A stretch of 64,000 nt of DNA from Paraphaeosphaeria minitans (GCA_015832175.1 WJXW01000016.1:1302001-1366000), one strand, 5' to 3'. Positions 45,501 through 57,190 are shown, counted from the first letter of the stretch. Notes: generated by a model from the sequence alone, not told the origin. Program-made: numbers and translations.

Positions 45501-46274
45501 TCAAACGGCACCTGCCCGTCGTCGCTCCAGAATCTGCTGCTTCAGGCCTTCAGCGGCGACTTCGGTCTCGAGCACGCGGCCGACGCCGCGCTTCCACGTC
45601 TCCTCTAGCGTCTTGATCTCGCCATGGACGCTCTCCTGCTGCTGGCGCCGTATCGCCTCTACCTCGTCGTGCTGCTTGCGCACGTCTGCCAGCTCGGCTT
45701 CGATGTCCCTGAGGATGCCTTCCTGCTGGGAGTTGCTGATGAGCCAGGCGTTCTTACCGAATTTTTCGAGGAGCCCGAGCTCGGTGAGTCGGGCATTCAC
45801 GTATTCTGAGCTCGTGTAGGCCTTCTGCAGCGCGGCCTTCCACTGCGCGAGGAGCTCGGGCTCGTCTTCGTCGCTCGTAGGGGTTGTGTTTGGCGGCGCC
45901 TCGAGTTCTTCGTAACGCGCGAGGTCGATGGCGGAGAGCCTGGAGGTAGGCTCGGCCTGCAGCCGCGCATGCTCCTGCTCCAGGGCGGCGGGATAGGTGG
46001 GCGTGTATTTGGCCGCTGGGATGAGGGCCGGGTGCAATTGGGCGGCATCTACGCCGGCGCTGCTCAAGTCGGCGGCGATGAGGCCCATGGCAGCGTGGAG
46101 GGCGGCCTGGTCAGGCGGCGCGTCCACGTCTGCAGCGCGTTAGCTTGTGCAAAGAAAACAGGCATGCAGCTCGGACAGAGCTACGGTGGGCGCGAGCTGG
46201 GGTTGAGAATTGGGCGGTGGGGTTAGATTAAACGTACAAGGGAGGCTATCATAGGATTCGTGGATCAGCGGCAT
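45501..46274 (-). CDS. Pre-mRNA-splicing factor SPF27/BCAS2 family (Cwf7-like)
   Basis: Two-exon gene of 221 residues: exon 1 46,274-46,238 (37 nt, MPLIHESYDSLP), intron 46,237-46,130 (108 nt, GTACGT donor, GCTAACGC branch, CTGCAG acceptor), exon 2 46,129-45,501. The phase-1 join gives SLPYVDAPPDQAAL, as expected for this family. The SPF27 domain follows: ALIPAAKYTPTYP, SRLSAIDLARYEEL, then WKAALQKAYTSSEYVNARLTE. The C-terminal half is a coiled coil (EIEAELADVRKQHDEVEAIR). The protein is a component of the Prp19/NineTeen complex that activates the spliceosome in the nucleus. Length and domain are normal and no defect is visible. It is divergent from the ceramidase gene and shares a 775-bp promoter region with it. 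Confidence 0.93.
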
Positions 46275-47049
46275 GTTCACAATGCGAGGCGCGTGAGGAG
46301 ATTTGCAACGTTCGCGGCGGGCGAACGAAGTCGGGGAGGTTGGCGGGAGCTTGCCGATTAGTGGGCCGGCCGGCAGCCAGTTGGCGAGGCGGGGGCGTGC
46401 CGAGAGGGGGCATGGCATAGCCCAAATAGCAAGTCGGGGGGTTTTATTAGCATCAGCCTGTCCATTGACTTACCATCTTCAGCTTTATCATATTATCTGA
46501 GGATCAACATAGAAGAATCCTAGGTAGTACAGAGATGAATCGAATGATTAGGTAACTTTCAAAGTACAATAACATAAAAATTAATAGATTAAAATAGAAT
46601 GGAATAGGTAAGTTTAAGATCAAAAGAGGGTTATTACGAAGGGGATTGAAACTTAACGTTAGCCCGTTATACGGTAGTTTGGCATGCTAATTCGAAGCGG
46701 CTATGGCCAGGTTACCGTACCTGCCACTGTTAGCGAGCAGCCGGCTGCTGCGGACGTCATGCTAGGTAGATTCATGCGGGCGGCAGGCGACGACAGACCA
46801 GGAACTTGGAAGGCACCGTTTGGCATGCACACACCTGCTTGCACCTGGGTTGCACCTGCCTTGCACCTGCTTGCACCTGCATTGCACCTGCCTTGCATGC
46901 TCCAATACGACATACGGCCATACCTACCTTCCTATCATAGCGACCACTTCCTTTGCCTGGAAACAAGAAACAGTATACAAATCCGTCCGATGCCCATGGT
47001 TGCCCGCACCCGGCCCGCTTGAACTCGTCCCCCACCGCCACCTGCACGC
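46275..47049. promoter_or_regulatory. Divergent SPF27/ceramidase intergenic region
   Basis: 775 bp upstream of both genes. It contains an AT-rich central part (46,480-46,680) and a CACCTG-rich tandem repeat (46,831-46,900) nearer the ceramidase start. Both core promoters must lie here; no exact site was recognised. Confidence 0.5.
46831..46900 (+). repeat. 10-11-bp tandem repeat, TTGCACCTG core
   Basis: About six to seven tandem units of (C/T)TTGCACCTG(C), some with one-base insertions, about 150 bp upstream of the ceramidase ATG. Each unit contains an E-box-like CACCTG. Despite being repetitive and CpA-rich it shows no RIP. Confidence 0.8.
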
Positions 47050-49400
47050 ATGGCTCGCTCACACATCGCCGTCGCCCTCGGCGCATCGCTCCTCGCCGCC
47101 CTCATCGTCAGCCAGCTTGTTGCGACGCTGGGCTTCCCGCACGTCGATTTCTGGCATGGACGCCTCGATCAGAGCTACGGCATCTACGAGCACACCAACC
47201 TCTTCCGCCCTAAGCATGCCGGACAGGCTGTCGACGACGCGTCGCAGTACCTCATTGGCGTGGGGAAGGCGGACATCACTGGGTAAGCATCGGAAAGGAG
47301 CGACCTGGACACTGAACAGGGAGGAGGGCGCAACCCATGGGACTGCACTGACGCAAAGGTAGACCGGTCGTCGAGCTCAACTTGATGGGCTATGCAAACA
47401 CGTCGCAAGTCGGCACCGGACTCCGCCAGCGTCTCTACTCGCGCGCCTTCATCGTGGGCAGCCCGAGCACCCCCGAGGAACGCTTTGTGTACATGGTCTT
47501 GGACACGCAGTCCGGAGACACAGCAATCCGCAGTGGCATCCTCGAGGGCCTCCAGGCATTGGGCTCCCAATACTCCATCTACAGCCAGAAGAATGTCGCC
47601 GTAACAGGCACTCACAGCCACTCCGGACCCGGCGCCTGGCTCAACTACCTGCTTCCCCAGATCACAAGCTTGGGCTTTGACAAGCAGAGCTACCAGGCCA
47701 TCGTTGACGGTGCTGTCCTGTCCATCAAGCGTGCACACGAGGGCTTGGCCCTCGGCACTGTGAGCTCAGCCAGCGCAAAGGTCAACAATGCCAACATCAA
47801 CCGAAGCTTGTTCGCCTACATGGCGAATCCGGCATCCGAAAGAGCCCGGTACACTGACAACGTGGACAAGACCATGACCCTGCTCAAGTTCACCAGAGCG
47901 AGCGATGGCAAGAACATCGGCATCCTTAACTGGTTTGCCGTGCACGGTACTAGCTTGCTGGGCAACCAGACCGTTGTTGCTGCAGATAACAAGGGTGTGG
48001 CTGCCTACCTGTTCGAGCAAGACATTGCCGCGAATGCGGCGTCAGCCAATGCCGCCGATGGCTTCGTGGCCGGCTTCTCACAGGCGAACGTTGGTGACAC
48101 GACACCAAATGTCAACGGCGCCTGGTGCGAGGACGGCTCCAATCAGGAGTGCAAGCTGGAAGACAGCACGTGTGGTGGCAAGAGTCAAGACTGCCACGGC
48201 AGAGGACCGTTCTACGGCCTCAACGATGGCGGCGTCAAGTCGTGCTACGAGATTGGAAAGCGACAAGCCGACGGTGCCAAGGGCATCTACAATGCCAATG
48301 GCTTCACTTCCATCACTGGTAGCGTACGCTCGCTCCACAGCTTCGTCGACTTCTCCAACTTCACCTTCCAGCACCCGAACGGCACGACTGTGAAGACCTG
48401 CCCCGCTGCCATGGGTAACTCCTTTGCGGCTGGTACTTCGGACGGCCCCGGTGCATTCGACTTTGTCCAAAATGACCCAGGAGCCCCCAAGAACCCATTC
48501 TGGAACGTCGTGGGCAGTCTCATCGCTCCTCCTGGTGCTGCACAAATCAAGTGCCAGCAACCGAAGCCGGTTCTTCTCAACGTTGGAGAGGCGAAGACCC
48601 CGTACGACTGGTCTCCCAACATCGTAGACATTCAGGTTCTGCGTATTGGACAGTTCATCATCATTGTCTCGCCGGGTGAAGCAACAACCATGTCTGGTCG
48701 CCGTTGGAGGGAGGCAGTGTACAAGGAGGCTGTTTCTTCTGGTATCGTCTCGTCGTCTACTCCGCCGATCGTTGTTTTGGGCGGACCTGGGAACACCTAC
48801 TCCCACTACATCACCACCGAGGAGGAATATAGCATCCAGCGTTACGAAGGTGCATCTACCCTGCATGGACCTCACACCCTGAACGCTTACATCAACGCCA
48901 CCCTTGGCTACCTTCCCTACCTCGCTGACAGTGCGACTAAATCTTCGCCCGCTGGCCCCACGCCTCCGGACAACCGTGACAGGAGCATCTCGCTCATCAC
49001 GGGCGTGGTGTATGATGGTGCGGGTATCGGAAGCAGCTTCGGCAAGGTCCTCACCGATGTGTCGTCTACCTACGCGCGCGGCGCGAAGGTCGCTGCCGTC
49101 TTCCAAGGCGCGAACCCACGCAACAATCTGCGCCTGGAAGGCACTTTCACTGCCATTGAGAAGCAGGGCAACGATGGATCCTGGACACAAGTCCGCAACG
49201 ATAAGGACTGGGAGCTCGTGTACGAGTGGAAGAGGGTGAACGGACTCACAGGCACGAGCAGTGTCACGATCACCTGGGATACGTCGATTAACAGCCCGGC
49301 TGTGGGATCGTATCGCATCAAGTACTACGGCGATTCCAAGGCAGTTGGCGGTAAGATTACCGCATTCACGGGGACCAGTGGGGTCTTCAGGTTGTCCTAG
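47050..49400 (+). CDS. Neutral/alkaline ceramidase
   Basis: Exon 1 47,050-47,282, intron 47,283-47,362 (80 nt, GTAAGC...GTAG), exon 2 47,363-49,400; 756 residues, a normal length. The N-terminal signal anchor (residues about 6-29, VALGASLLAALIVSQLVATLGF) implies secretory-pathway or membrane location. The amidase core begins YLIGVGKADITGPVVELNLMGYA. The metal/active-site region GTHSHSGPGAWLNYLL lies near residue 160, and NWFAVHGTS carries a further His. The nucleophile motif reads NVGDTTPNVNGAWC, with Thr325 where the family normally has Ser (GD-x-SPN). CEDG...C pairs and CHGRGP fit fungal enzymes. The C-terminal immunoglobulin-like domain (GASTLHGPHTLNAY onward, ending GVFRLS) is complete. 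It hydrolyses ceramide to sphingoid base and fatty acid. It is open throughout; the Ser/Thr change may affect activity. Confidence 0.93.
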
Positions 49401-49677
49401 CCTGGGAAGGATGATTTGTTTATACGAAGGACATGACACGCAACGTAAATACTCTTGATTACAATACTGGAAGAATCATGATACCGCAGGATGAATAGGA
49501 CGTGAATGATCGAATCGGAGCGGCCCCCAGATTCAAGAATACGACATTCACTCAAGGTCCACGCTGATACCTCAGGTCCGCGATTGGTCAATACTACTGG
49601 GTCTTGAGTTGATCAAAAGCGGCCCCAAATGACAACATCTTACCATGTGGGTATATAGACATGCACCAAGTCCACGC

Positions 49678-50466
49678 TCACAACTTCGACCCGACCAGGC
49701 TCCCGCCATCCAGCGCAATCGTCGCCCCGTTCACATATGCCCCCGCCCTCCCACTCAACCAGATGCACGTCCCCGCCACATCCTCGGGACTTCCGATCCG
49801 CCCCAGCGGTATGGTGGCCTCAATCGCATCCTGGAACTTTTCCAGCGTCGCCTTCATCATCTTGCTCTGGAACGGCCCGCACGCAATCGTGTTGCTTGTG
49901 ATATTCCGCTTGCCCAGGTGGCTCGCCAGCACCCGCGAGAGGTGGTGCAATCCCGCTTTCGACGCGCTGTACGCGAACGTCTCGAGTGCGGGGACGCGCA
50001 GGCCGTCTACCGAGCCGATGTTTATGACGCGCGAGGGCGAGGCGGGTGTCGCGGCGGCTTCGAGCAGCGGCGTTACCGCCTGCGTGAGCTGGAACACGCG
50101 CTTGAGGTTCAGCGTGAGCACGCGGTCCCACGCCGTCGACGGATACGAGTCGTAGCTCTCTCCCCAGTTGCTGCCGGAGTTGTTGACCAGGACGTCCAGC
50201 TTGCCTGCTCGGTGCTTCAGCTCCGCCGCAAGCTTCGTGATGTCCTCCTCTTTGTACAGATCCGCGGTGATGTAGTCTGCCTTCCCTTTGCCAAGCGCAT
50301 TGAGCTCGGTGCATGCCTGCGCGCAGGCTTTTGCGTCGCGAGAGGATATGTATACGTGCGCCCCGTTCTGGACGAAGCCTTCCGTTATCATGCGGCCGAT
50401 GCCTTTTGCGCCGCCGGTTACGAGGACGGTCTTGCCGCTGACGGAGAAGAGGGATGCGTTGTCCAT
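49678..50466 (-). CDS. Short-chain dehydrogenase/reductase (3-oxoacyl-ACP reductase/RhlG-like)
   Basis: 262 residues, single exon, clear ATG. Classical SDR: cofactor motif TGGAKGIG (residues 17-24), Arg43 after beta-2 (ISSRD) suggesting NADPH preference, NNSG at 95-98, and the full catalytic tetrad Asn120-Ser152-Tyr166-Lys170 (YSASK). GPFQSKMM and a C-terminal PEDVAGTCIWLSGRAGAYVNGATIALDGG complete the fold. NNSGSNWGE and the overall layout resemble the RhlG-type 3-oxoacyl reductases found in fungi. The substrate cannot be set from sequence; candidates are a keto-acyl or keto-sugar compound. It is convergent with the ceramidase (278 bp between stop codons). No defects. Confidence 0.9.
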   Translation of the reverse strand: MDNASLFSVSGKTVLVTGGAKGIGRMITEGFVQNGAHVYISSRDAKACAQACTELNALGKGKADYITADLYKEEDITKLAAELKHRAGKLDVLVNNSGSNWGESYDSYPSTAWDRVLTLNLKRVFQLTQAVTPLLEAAATPASPSRVINIGSVDGLRVPALETFAYSASKAGLHHLSRVLASHLGKRNITSNTIACGPFQSKMMKATLEKFQDAIEATIPLGRIGSPEDVAGTCIWLSGRAGAYVNGATIALDGGSLVGSKL

Positions 50467-51446
50467 GTTGGTATGATTCGTGAGGAAAGATAGAGGAAAG
50501 ATAGGGTAAAGAAGGGGGAATCAAGTCAAAAGTGAGATGAGCGTGCTGATTGTATTGCCGAAAAGTCCGGGGATGATGCGCATACTCTGGGGTGAGCCGA
50601 GGCTCGGTGCTTGCTTCTTCCTCCGCGGGTCGCGTTACCTACCGTACCTATAGCATGGGATCGTTCTGTGTATCGCTTAGCAGAAAAACTGCATAGCAAT
50701 GTTAACGCCCAATCTTTCTCGTCAAGTAGACAAGGCGGTTGTCAATGCTCGTCTACTTGTTCCTAAGGCTCGCCCTTTGAAGCGACAGGTACCGTACCAT
50801 ACATCCAGCGCATGGAAGGTGCGCACTGGCCCGTCGAAAGGCAACTCCGCCCACCATGACAGTCCATCACTCTTGCATCCCATCCACAACTTCACAACAA
50901 CTGGAAAATCAATACCAAAACTTAATGCTATCTCTTGGTTTTTTAAATCATTTGACCATTGGGGATCCGCTCGAAAATTACCTTTCGGTACGAGCGATTG
51001 AGGCCTGGGACAAAAATGTCGTGGCATCAGTACCGTACAGACCTCCTAATCGAAACCATGGCTGGCGTACGTGGATCCACGACGAAGGGTAATATCCTTG
51101 GTCGAGCCTTTCACGACTACAAAGAGGATTGGAAGTCGGGACCTGTGGAAGAAGCTGATATCTCAAATTGATGATGTTCCCGAGATGCAAGTCGAATGTA
51201 GTTATTGTCATGCTTCATATTAGGTTTCTTTTTCATCTACTATTACACCCGAGTACGTGTGCGATCCCAATTGGCTGGGTAAGCTGTGACTCGTGTAAGG
51301 CTCACCTGAGGTTCAAAAAGGTCAGGTGAGAGGCTGAGACAATGATCCAACTACTACTCAGCGCTATTGCCAGGCATTTTCTTATTCATCTTCGCTTCGG
51401 GACATCCTCGCGCATTCCAGCTAGCAGGCGCCTCTCGCTTTCAAAC
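50467..51446. other. Intergenic, no supported gene
   Basis: About 1 kb containing the SDR promoter side and short open frames (for example 50,699-51,001) without any recognised domain. Confidence 0.5.
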
Positions 51447-52700
51447 ATGCGTCTACTGCAGCTCAAGGGCAGTGGCGACGTCAGGGTGACCAGGGATTTT
51501 ATCAAGGACGTTCCTACCTATGCGATATTATCGCATACGTGGGGTAGCGATGAGGAAGAATTGGCTTTCCAAGAGTTATCTACAGGCCAAGTGAGAAATA
51601 AGCCGGGATTCTAAAAGATTCGCGGATGTGGCGGAATGGCAGAGTGTCAAGATTTTAACTACTTCTGGGTGGATAGTTGCTGCATAGACAGAACTAACAA
51701 CACACAGCTATCCGAAGCAATTAACTCCATGTTCAACTGGTACCGCGATGCAAAGATATGTTTCGTATACCTGGCAGATGTGAATAGGATGCGGCTAGGC
51801 GACCTGGACGAGAGCAGATGGTTCAAACGAGGCTGGACCCTTTAAGAGCTTTTGGCGCCCAAGGACTTGGTACTTATGATCAACACTGAGAAAGAATCGA
51901 CAACAGAGGCAATCTCATACCCACTATTAGGTGAATCACAGGCATGCATGCCCCCTCGGATCCTGGCACGAGATTTCTCTGGCGAGTGCAGTGTAGCACA
52001 GGCCATGTCATGGGCTGCACAACGAGAGATAAGACGGGAGGAAGACATAGCATACTGCCTTCTTGGCATCCTTAGGGTTAACATGCCATTACTCTATAGT
52101 GAAGGGGCAAAGGCATTTAACGACTGCAGCAAGAGTCCTTGAAAGTATCGACAGACCATTCACTATTCAGCTGGCGGGGTGAAGGGGAGGAAAGGGGGCC
52201 ATTGGCACGATCCCCTGCAGAGTTTCAACACTGCCTAGATTTTTACGTTAGAAGTGGTCGTTCGCTGGAGTTCTTAATAACCAACAGAGGATTGCGAATT
52301 GATCTGCCCCTTATTAATATCAAAGAGGGGACATTCGCTGCAATTTCAGACTGCCTTGGGCGAAACGATCGACGGCTTATCATCTTGCTCAAACAGTTGC
52401 ACCCGCAAGTGTATCGCCGGGTTCGCTGTGCAGAGATCCAACAAACAGCCGGACTTACTGAGAGGCTTCCTGTGCCGGAGATCATCTACGTCGAACCGGC
52501 CGGTCCACTTACGCTCGGACGTGAGCTCTCGCTTCCATAGCACTAAGCCTACACATTCATGGTGGACTTTAGCCATGTTCTGCATTTGGGCTTCCATATT
52601 GGACAATATCATATCCCTGTTATCCTCTACCGCTGGAAAATCGAATTAGCTTGGAAGGACTGGCGTAGAAAAACTCTATTACCTTTTAGTCGCATGCAGT
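51447..52700 (+). pseudogene. HET-domain (heterokaryon incompatibility) protein pseudogene
   Basis: From the ATG at 51,447 (MRLLQL) it follows the HET domain (PF06985-like). In order: YAILSHTWGSDEEELAFQEL (about 51,520-51,580); a TAA at 51,612 after KPGF; YFWVDSCCIDRTNNTQLSEA; INSMFNWYRDAKICFVYLADV; SRWFKRGWTL with TAA in place of the Gln of the conserved GWTLQEL (51,843); LLAPKDLVL; AMSWAAQREIRREEDIAYCL; LGILRVNMPLLYSEG; a frameshift near 52,135; then VSTDHSLFSWRGEGE (DUF8212-like tail). Decayed sequence continues to about 52,700. Intact HET proteins trigger cell death on fusion of incompatible hyphae. Two stops fit C-to-T change at CAA. It lies at the edge of the AT-rich block. Confidence 0.9.
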
Positions 52701-54879
52701 GCTCCTAAGTCGCTGTGGGGCAATCCTGCTGCTAGTTTCCGTCGCGAGGACAGGACACGGGGTGATGACAGTAATAGAAGTTGGGTTGTGCCTGCGATAT
52801 TCGCCGTGAGATTCGAATCTGACTACGCTGGTGGGAGCATTAAATGACTCTCTGTTAAGTAGCCTGGTTGCCTTGTGGACCACAAATAAATTAATTGAAC
52901 GCTTATTAGGACATGGGATTCTGCATGCTCACATGCGCAGAGGATGTTCTGGGTGACACGGAAAATAACTTCTACACACACCCTATGATACGTCTCACTA
53001 ACTTATACGGACGATACATGTTCGAAGAATACTAATTAGTGTACCACTACAGATTAAGAACGCCTCCTTTCGAATCGGCGCCTAATATTTACAGAATCTT
53101 AAGTCTTCTTTAACTGCTTAACAGGCTGCAATTTCTAGGAATAATACTACTTTATCCTGAGCTGTATGCACAAATACACATTAAATGGCCCGTAAGCCAG
53201 TTTCGACTTCGAAATAAAAACGATCTATAGGAGGCATATGCTATCGCTGTGTTGGAATATATGAAAAAAGTGATAATAGACGCTCGTTACAAAGCGCGCT
53301 CTTTTAGCGGGATCTTGAGATTTATTAAGCAACTTTTCTGAGCCCCTTTTTTTATAACCTCCCAACAACCTTATTTAACGTTACCGTACTCTAAAGGTCT
53401 TCGGGGTCTTACAAACATACTAAGCTCAAATTCCCTAGTTGGTCCTAGGCTGGATGGAATGCAGATATTGTGTGTGAATGCTTGATTAGCTAGGCTTATA
53501 TTACGATACTAGGAGCAAACCTTAAGCTTGCTTCCTGTCTCGTATTACTGCCGCAGATTCTCTCTTAATGGGACCGCTATTTTAATAAGGACGAACTTAC
53601 GATCTATTACACGATTAGCGATGCTACATTTGCCCGCTTACGCTACCGTTAACCTATACTACGTGTACCTAAAGTAAACTTTACGCGATATACATCGCTT
53701 AGCTCGCTACTATTGCATATTACTGCGAAGATCGCTACCTTCCTTTTAACAGTGCAGCAGTTGCACGTGAGAGACAATTACACACGCAATAAAGCGCCTT
53801 ATAGAGACGATGCTTACAAACTCTACTACCTTACTGTTTTAGATGCTGAGAATTATACAGCTGGTACTGTAATCGTAGATAGGCATCTCCTCTATTAACT
53901 AGTAAACAAGACATATAAATTCCTCGCTATTGCACGCTTAACGCTTCGCGTAGACTACAACCTGTCTTAGGATGCTAAAAATAGAAGATTTACTTTCTAG
54001 AAAGAATAAAGCCCCAAATTGCGGGAACAGTGTACACTTCAACTAGTAAACAAACCTTTACTAGCCGTGAAGTTTAATTGGTTAGTAAGAAACAACAAAG
54101 ACTAAACGCCTAATAATAACTTCTTTAATGTAAGGTGCTTTATTGCACTAGCTAGCAATAAATGTAATACTACTTTCGGATGAGAAGGATGGAGTGGTTA
54201 AGTAGTTAGGTGCTGGGAAGATTCACGTTAATGCTTTTAAGTATAAGGCTAGGTTATAGTATCACAGGGCTAACACTCTTAGAGATATAAGGAATAGGAA
54301 CAATCCATAAAGATGAGATTATTGTAAGATATAAGTGGAAGAGGTCTATAGGGGACCTATTCTTATATACCTATATCTTGTTTACGCCCAGCCACTATCT
54401 ACGTATAGGCCTATAGGGCAGGTCTATACTAGATAGGGAAGTAAAAGTAAATACTAAGGGTTTAGGTAAAAGAATCCTTCTATTACCCCACTTTTAAAGG
54501 GAGATATAAGGTCCTAGTAGTAAAGCTAGACTAGCCTATAAATCTTATAGTATAAAGTGTAAGAAAGTCCGTATTTTGTAGGAGGGGTAATATAAAATAT
54601 AAAATAAAGACTTTTTTACTAGTTTGTTAAGAACCTAGATACTATAATAGAATAGGTTTTTTAAGGGATAATAAATATATTACTAATTTTTATGTGAAAG
54701 GGTATAGTATAATAGTAACTTATTATAAAGTATAAGTTAGAAGGATTATTACTAGATATTAAATAACAATATAAAATAGATTCTATTTACAACGAAATAA
54801 AGCGGCTCCCTATATCTTCGTATTATAAGGTTAGTGTAATAATACCTAAAATACTAACATAGATTAGTATAATAACATC
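52701..54879. other. Transition to AT-rich block, no gene
   Basis: About 2.2 kb whose composition drifts from gene-like to RIP-like. One 61-codon open frame (53,713-53,898) has no known match. From about 54,250 on the sequence is TpA-rich and repeat-like. No RNA gene or intact element was recognised. Confidence 0.45.
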
Positions 54880-54884
54880 TAAAA

Positions 54885-55122
54885 TGTCCGTACAGTTTAT
54901 CGTACAAATAGCACTAAGTGAAATAGGGGCCTACCTACCTGTGGGGACCCGTATAAGGACCCACTACTTAGGTCAGCGCTAAGAGGCAGAGACTTTATAA
55001 GGCCCTTAGTGCCCCTTTATACGATAGATAAGACGTAATTGATTAAACCTACTTCTTACCCTTTGCACGATAGTATACTATTAACCCTTAAATACTTAAT
55101 TATAGATTAAGCTAAACCTACA
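54885..55122 (+). repeat. Left LTR, non-autonomous copy B (short form)
   Basis: 238 bp. It lacks one of the two 74-bp tandem units seen in the right LTR of the same element. Confidence 0.88.
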
Positions 55123-56697
55123 CTAATTAGTGGTTAATTCTAATTAACTGTAAACTAGTAAGGTCTAAAGACAGAGCGCCCTGTAAGCTAGATGCGTAGG
55201 CTCTGTATTATTACCTTTACTAGAGATTAAATTTTAGATTATATAATAAGTAGAAACAAAGCGCGTATATCTATAAAGAGTTGTATAATTTAGTCTAATC
55301 TATTCTATAGAAAGGAAAGGAGATAGTGAACCCCCTTATAACCCTAAAAAACACGTTACATAATTAAACTAGCGATAACTAAACGCAAATAAGTTATATA
55401 ATTAAACTAGTAATAACTAAATATAGACACGTTGCACAACTAAGAAAGATAATAATAATATGGCCTTAAGACTAGGAGACTTCCTAGAGGAACTATAACC
55501 TAAGGACGTCGCGTAATAATTAATGCTGCCTCCTTAGTAAAAAGACAAAGTAATATAGCTTTAATAAGTAGAGGAAGTAATAAACATTAAGGCTATTACC
55601 TTAAAAGGAGAGATCGCACAAAAGTACTAGATAGATAGAGTAAATCTATATAGCTACTAACCCCCTTCTCTAAAACAGCTAAACACTTATATAGTGTATA
55701 TAATTGCGTAATATCGCGTAAGTAGCCTTAAAAGTAAAGAGGTAATCTTTTTTTTTACTAAAGATTTTAATAACTAGAAGAAGAGAACCTTTAATAAGAT
55801 TAGTTATATAGTAAGAAAAGAGCTTATTACTTTTCTTATAAAGAAAGGCTTTATCGCTACTAATACTATAATAAAGGACACCTATGTAAAGAAACTCTTT
55901 AAACTATTATAGCTTAACTATAAGCTATAGACTTTTTATATAATAACGCTGCAACCGCAACCTAAACCGCTTTGCACAATCCTAATAATATAACCTATAC
56001 TATCTATAGGTAATGTATCTATATATAGAGCACAGCTAGGGCCTATCCCTATACGTGCGAGGATAGAGACACTATATGTGAAGCCACACTAGTAGTAGTA
56101 GCCTAAAACCTAGACTGCTTTTACCTAACAAACTATATTATACAAAGAGGCTAGACACTCCTAGTCTTTTTAATAACTAGGAGATTATGCTTCTATCTAG
56201 CTAGATAAGATTATCCTTAACTTTAAAGGAGAGCTAGAGGATAAAGACTATTATACAAAAGAGGAGGAAGATAAATAAAACTAATAGAGTAATAAAGAAG
56301 AAGTATAGAAACCTACCTTATACTTTACTTCTACTATATACCTTTATCGCACGACTAGGAGACATCCTTCTATACCTACTTACTAAGACCTAGCGCTAAG
56401 CATTATATTACTTAACACCCTACCTTCTGTTTACGCATAGGACATATGTCTAGAAAGAGCCTTATTATATAATACAACTCTACTACTATATAAAGAGGTA
56501 AAGTAAGAACTAAGTAAATTAGCTATTACTACTTATTTTTATAAGAGTAGGTGTAAATAGGACCTTTACTATATAGCGACACTACACCTACCTTACAACC
56601 TGTTCTAATAGGGGAAGGCTAACTATATAGATAGAGAAGGATAGGAAAAGGAAGTGTATAATAGATATAAGCTATTATATAAAAGAAAAGTTACTAG

Positions 56698-57009
56698 TGT
56701 CTATATAGTTTATTGTATAAATAGCACTAAGTAAAATAGGGGCCTGCCTATCTGTGGGGACCCGTATAAGGACCTACTACTTAGGTCAGCGCTAAGAAGT
56801 AGAGACTTTATAAGGCCTTACCTACTTATAAGAACCTGCACAAGGACCTACTGCTTAGGTTAGCGCTAAGAGGCAGAGACTTTATAAGGTTCTTAGTGCC
56901 CCTTTGTATAATAGATAAGACGTAGTTAATTAAACCTACTTCTTACCCTTTGCACAATAATATACTATTAACCCTTAAATGCTTAATTGCAAATTAAGCC
57001 AAACCTATA
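56698..57009 (+). repeat. Right LTR, non-autonomous copy B (long form)
   Basis: 312 bp with two 74-bp units, followed by target duplication TAAAA. Confidence 0.88.
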
Positions 57010-57190
57010 TAAAATATTAATATAGATTGGCAATTATATCTTATAACATTAATATAAGTTAGTATTATTACTCTAGAGTTCTAATCTTTTTACGTTTCTA
57101 TAGGTAAAATTTAAAACGCCAATTAAATAATTCTAACTTAGACGCTAACCTAATTTAGATCTTTAGAATATATCTAGCTTAAGTATTTAT

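Larger units (their letters stand above)
54885..57009 (+). mobile_element. Non-autonomous LTR retroelement, copy B
   Basis: 2125 bp with target duplication TAAAA (54,880-54,884 and 57,010-57,014). The left LTR 54,885-55,122 is 238 bp and has one 74-bp internal unit; the right LTR 56,698-57,009 is 312 bp and has two. The interior aligns with copy A throughout, including the unrecognised ORF relic. Ends are TGTCCGTACAG and AAACCTATA (CA decayed to TA). Confidence 0.9.

Noticed and set aside
48078..49439. 453-codon open frame antisense to the ceramidase
   Set aside because: Mirror frame of a GC-rich coding sequence; no domain, and the sense strand is clearly the ceramidase.
49645..50524. Long open frames in other frames across the SDR gene
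   Set aside because: Composition artefacts; the 262-residue SDR has all catalytic motifs in its own frame.
53713..53898. 61-codon open frame near the AT-rich border
   Set aside because: No domain and no neighbouring coding pieces; probably chance.
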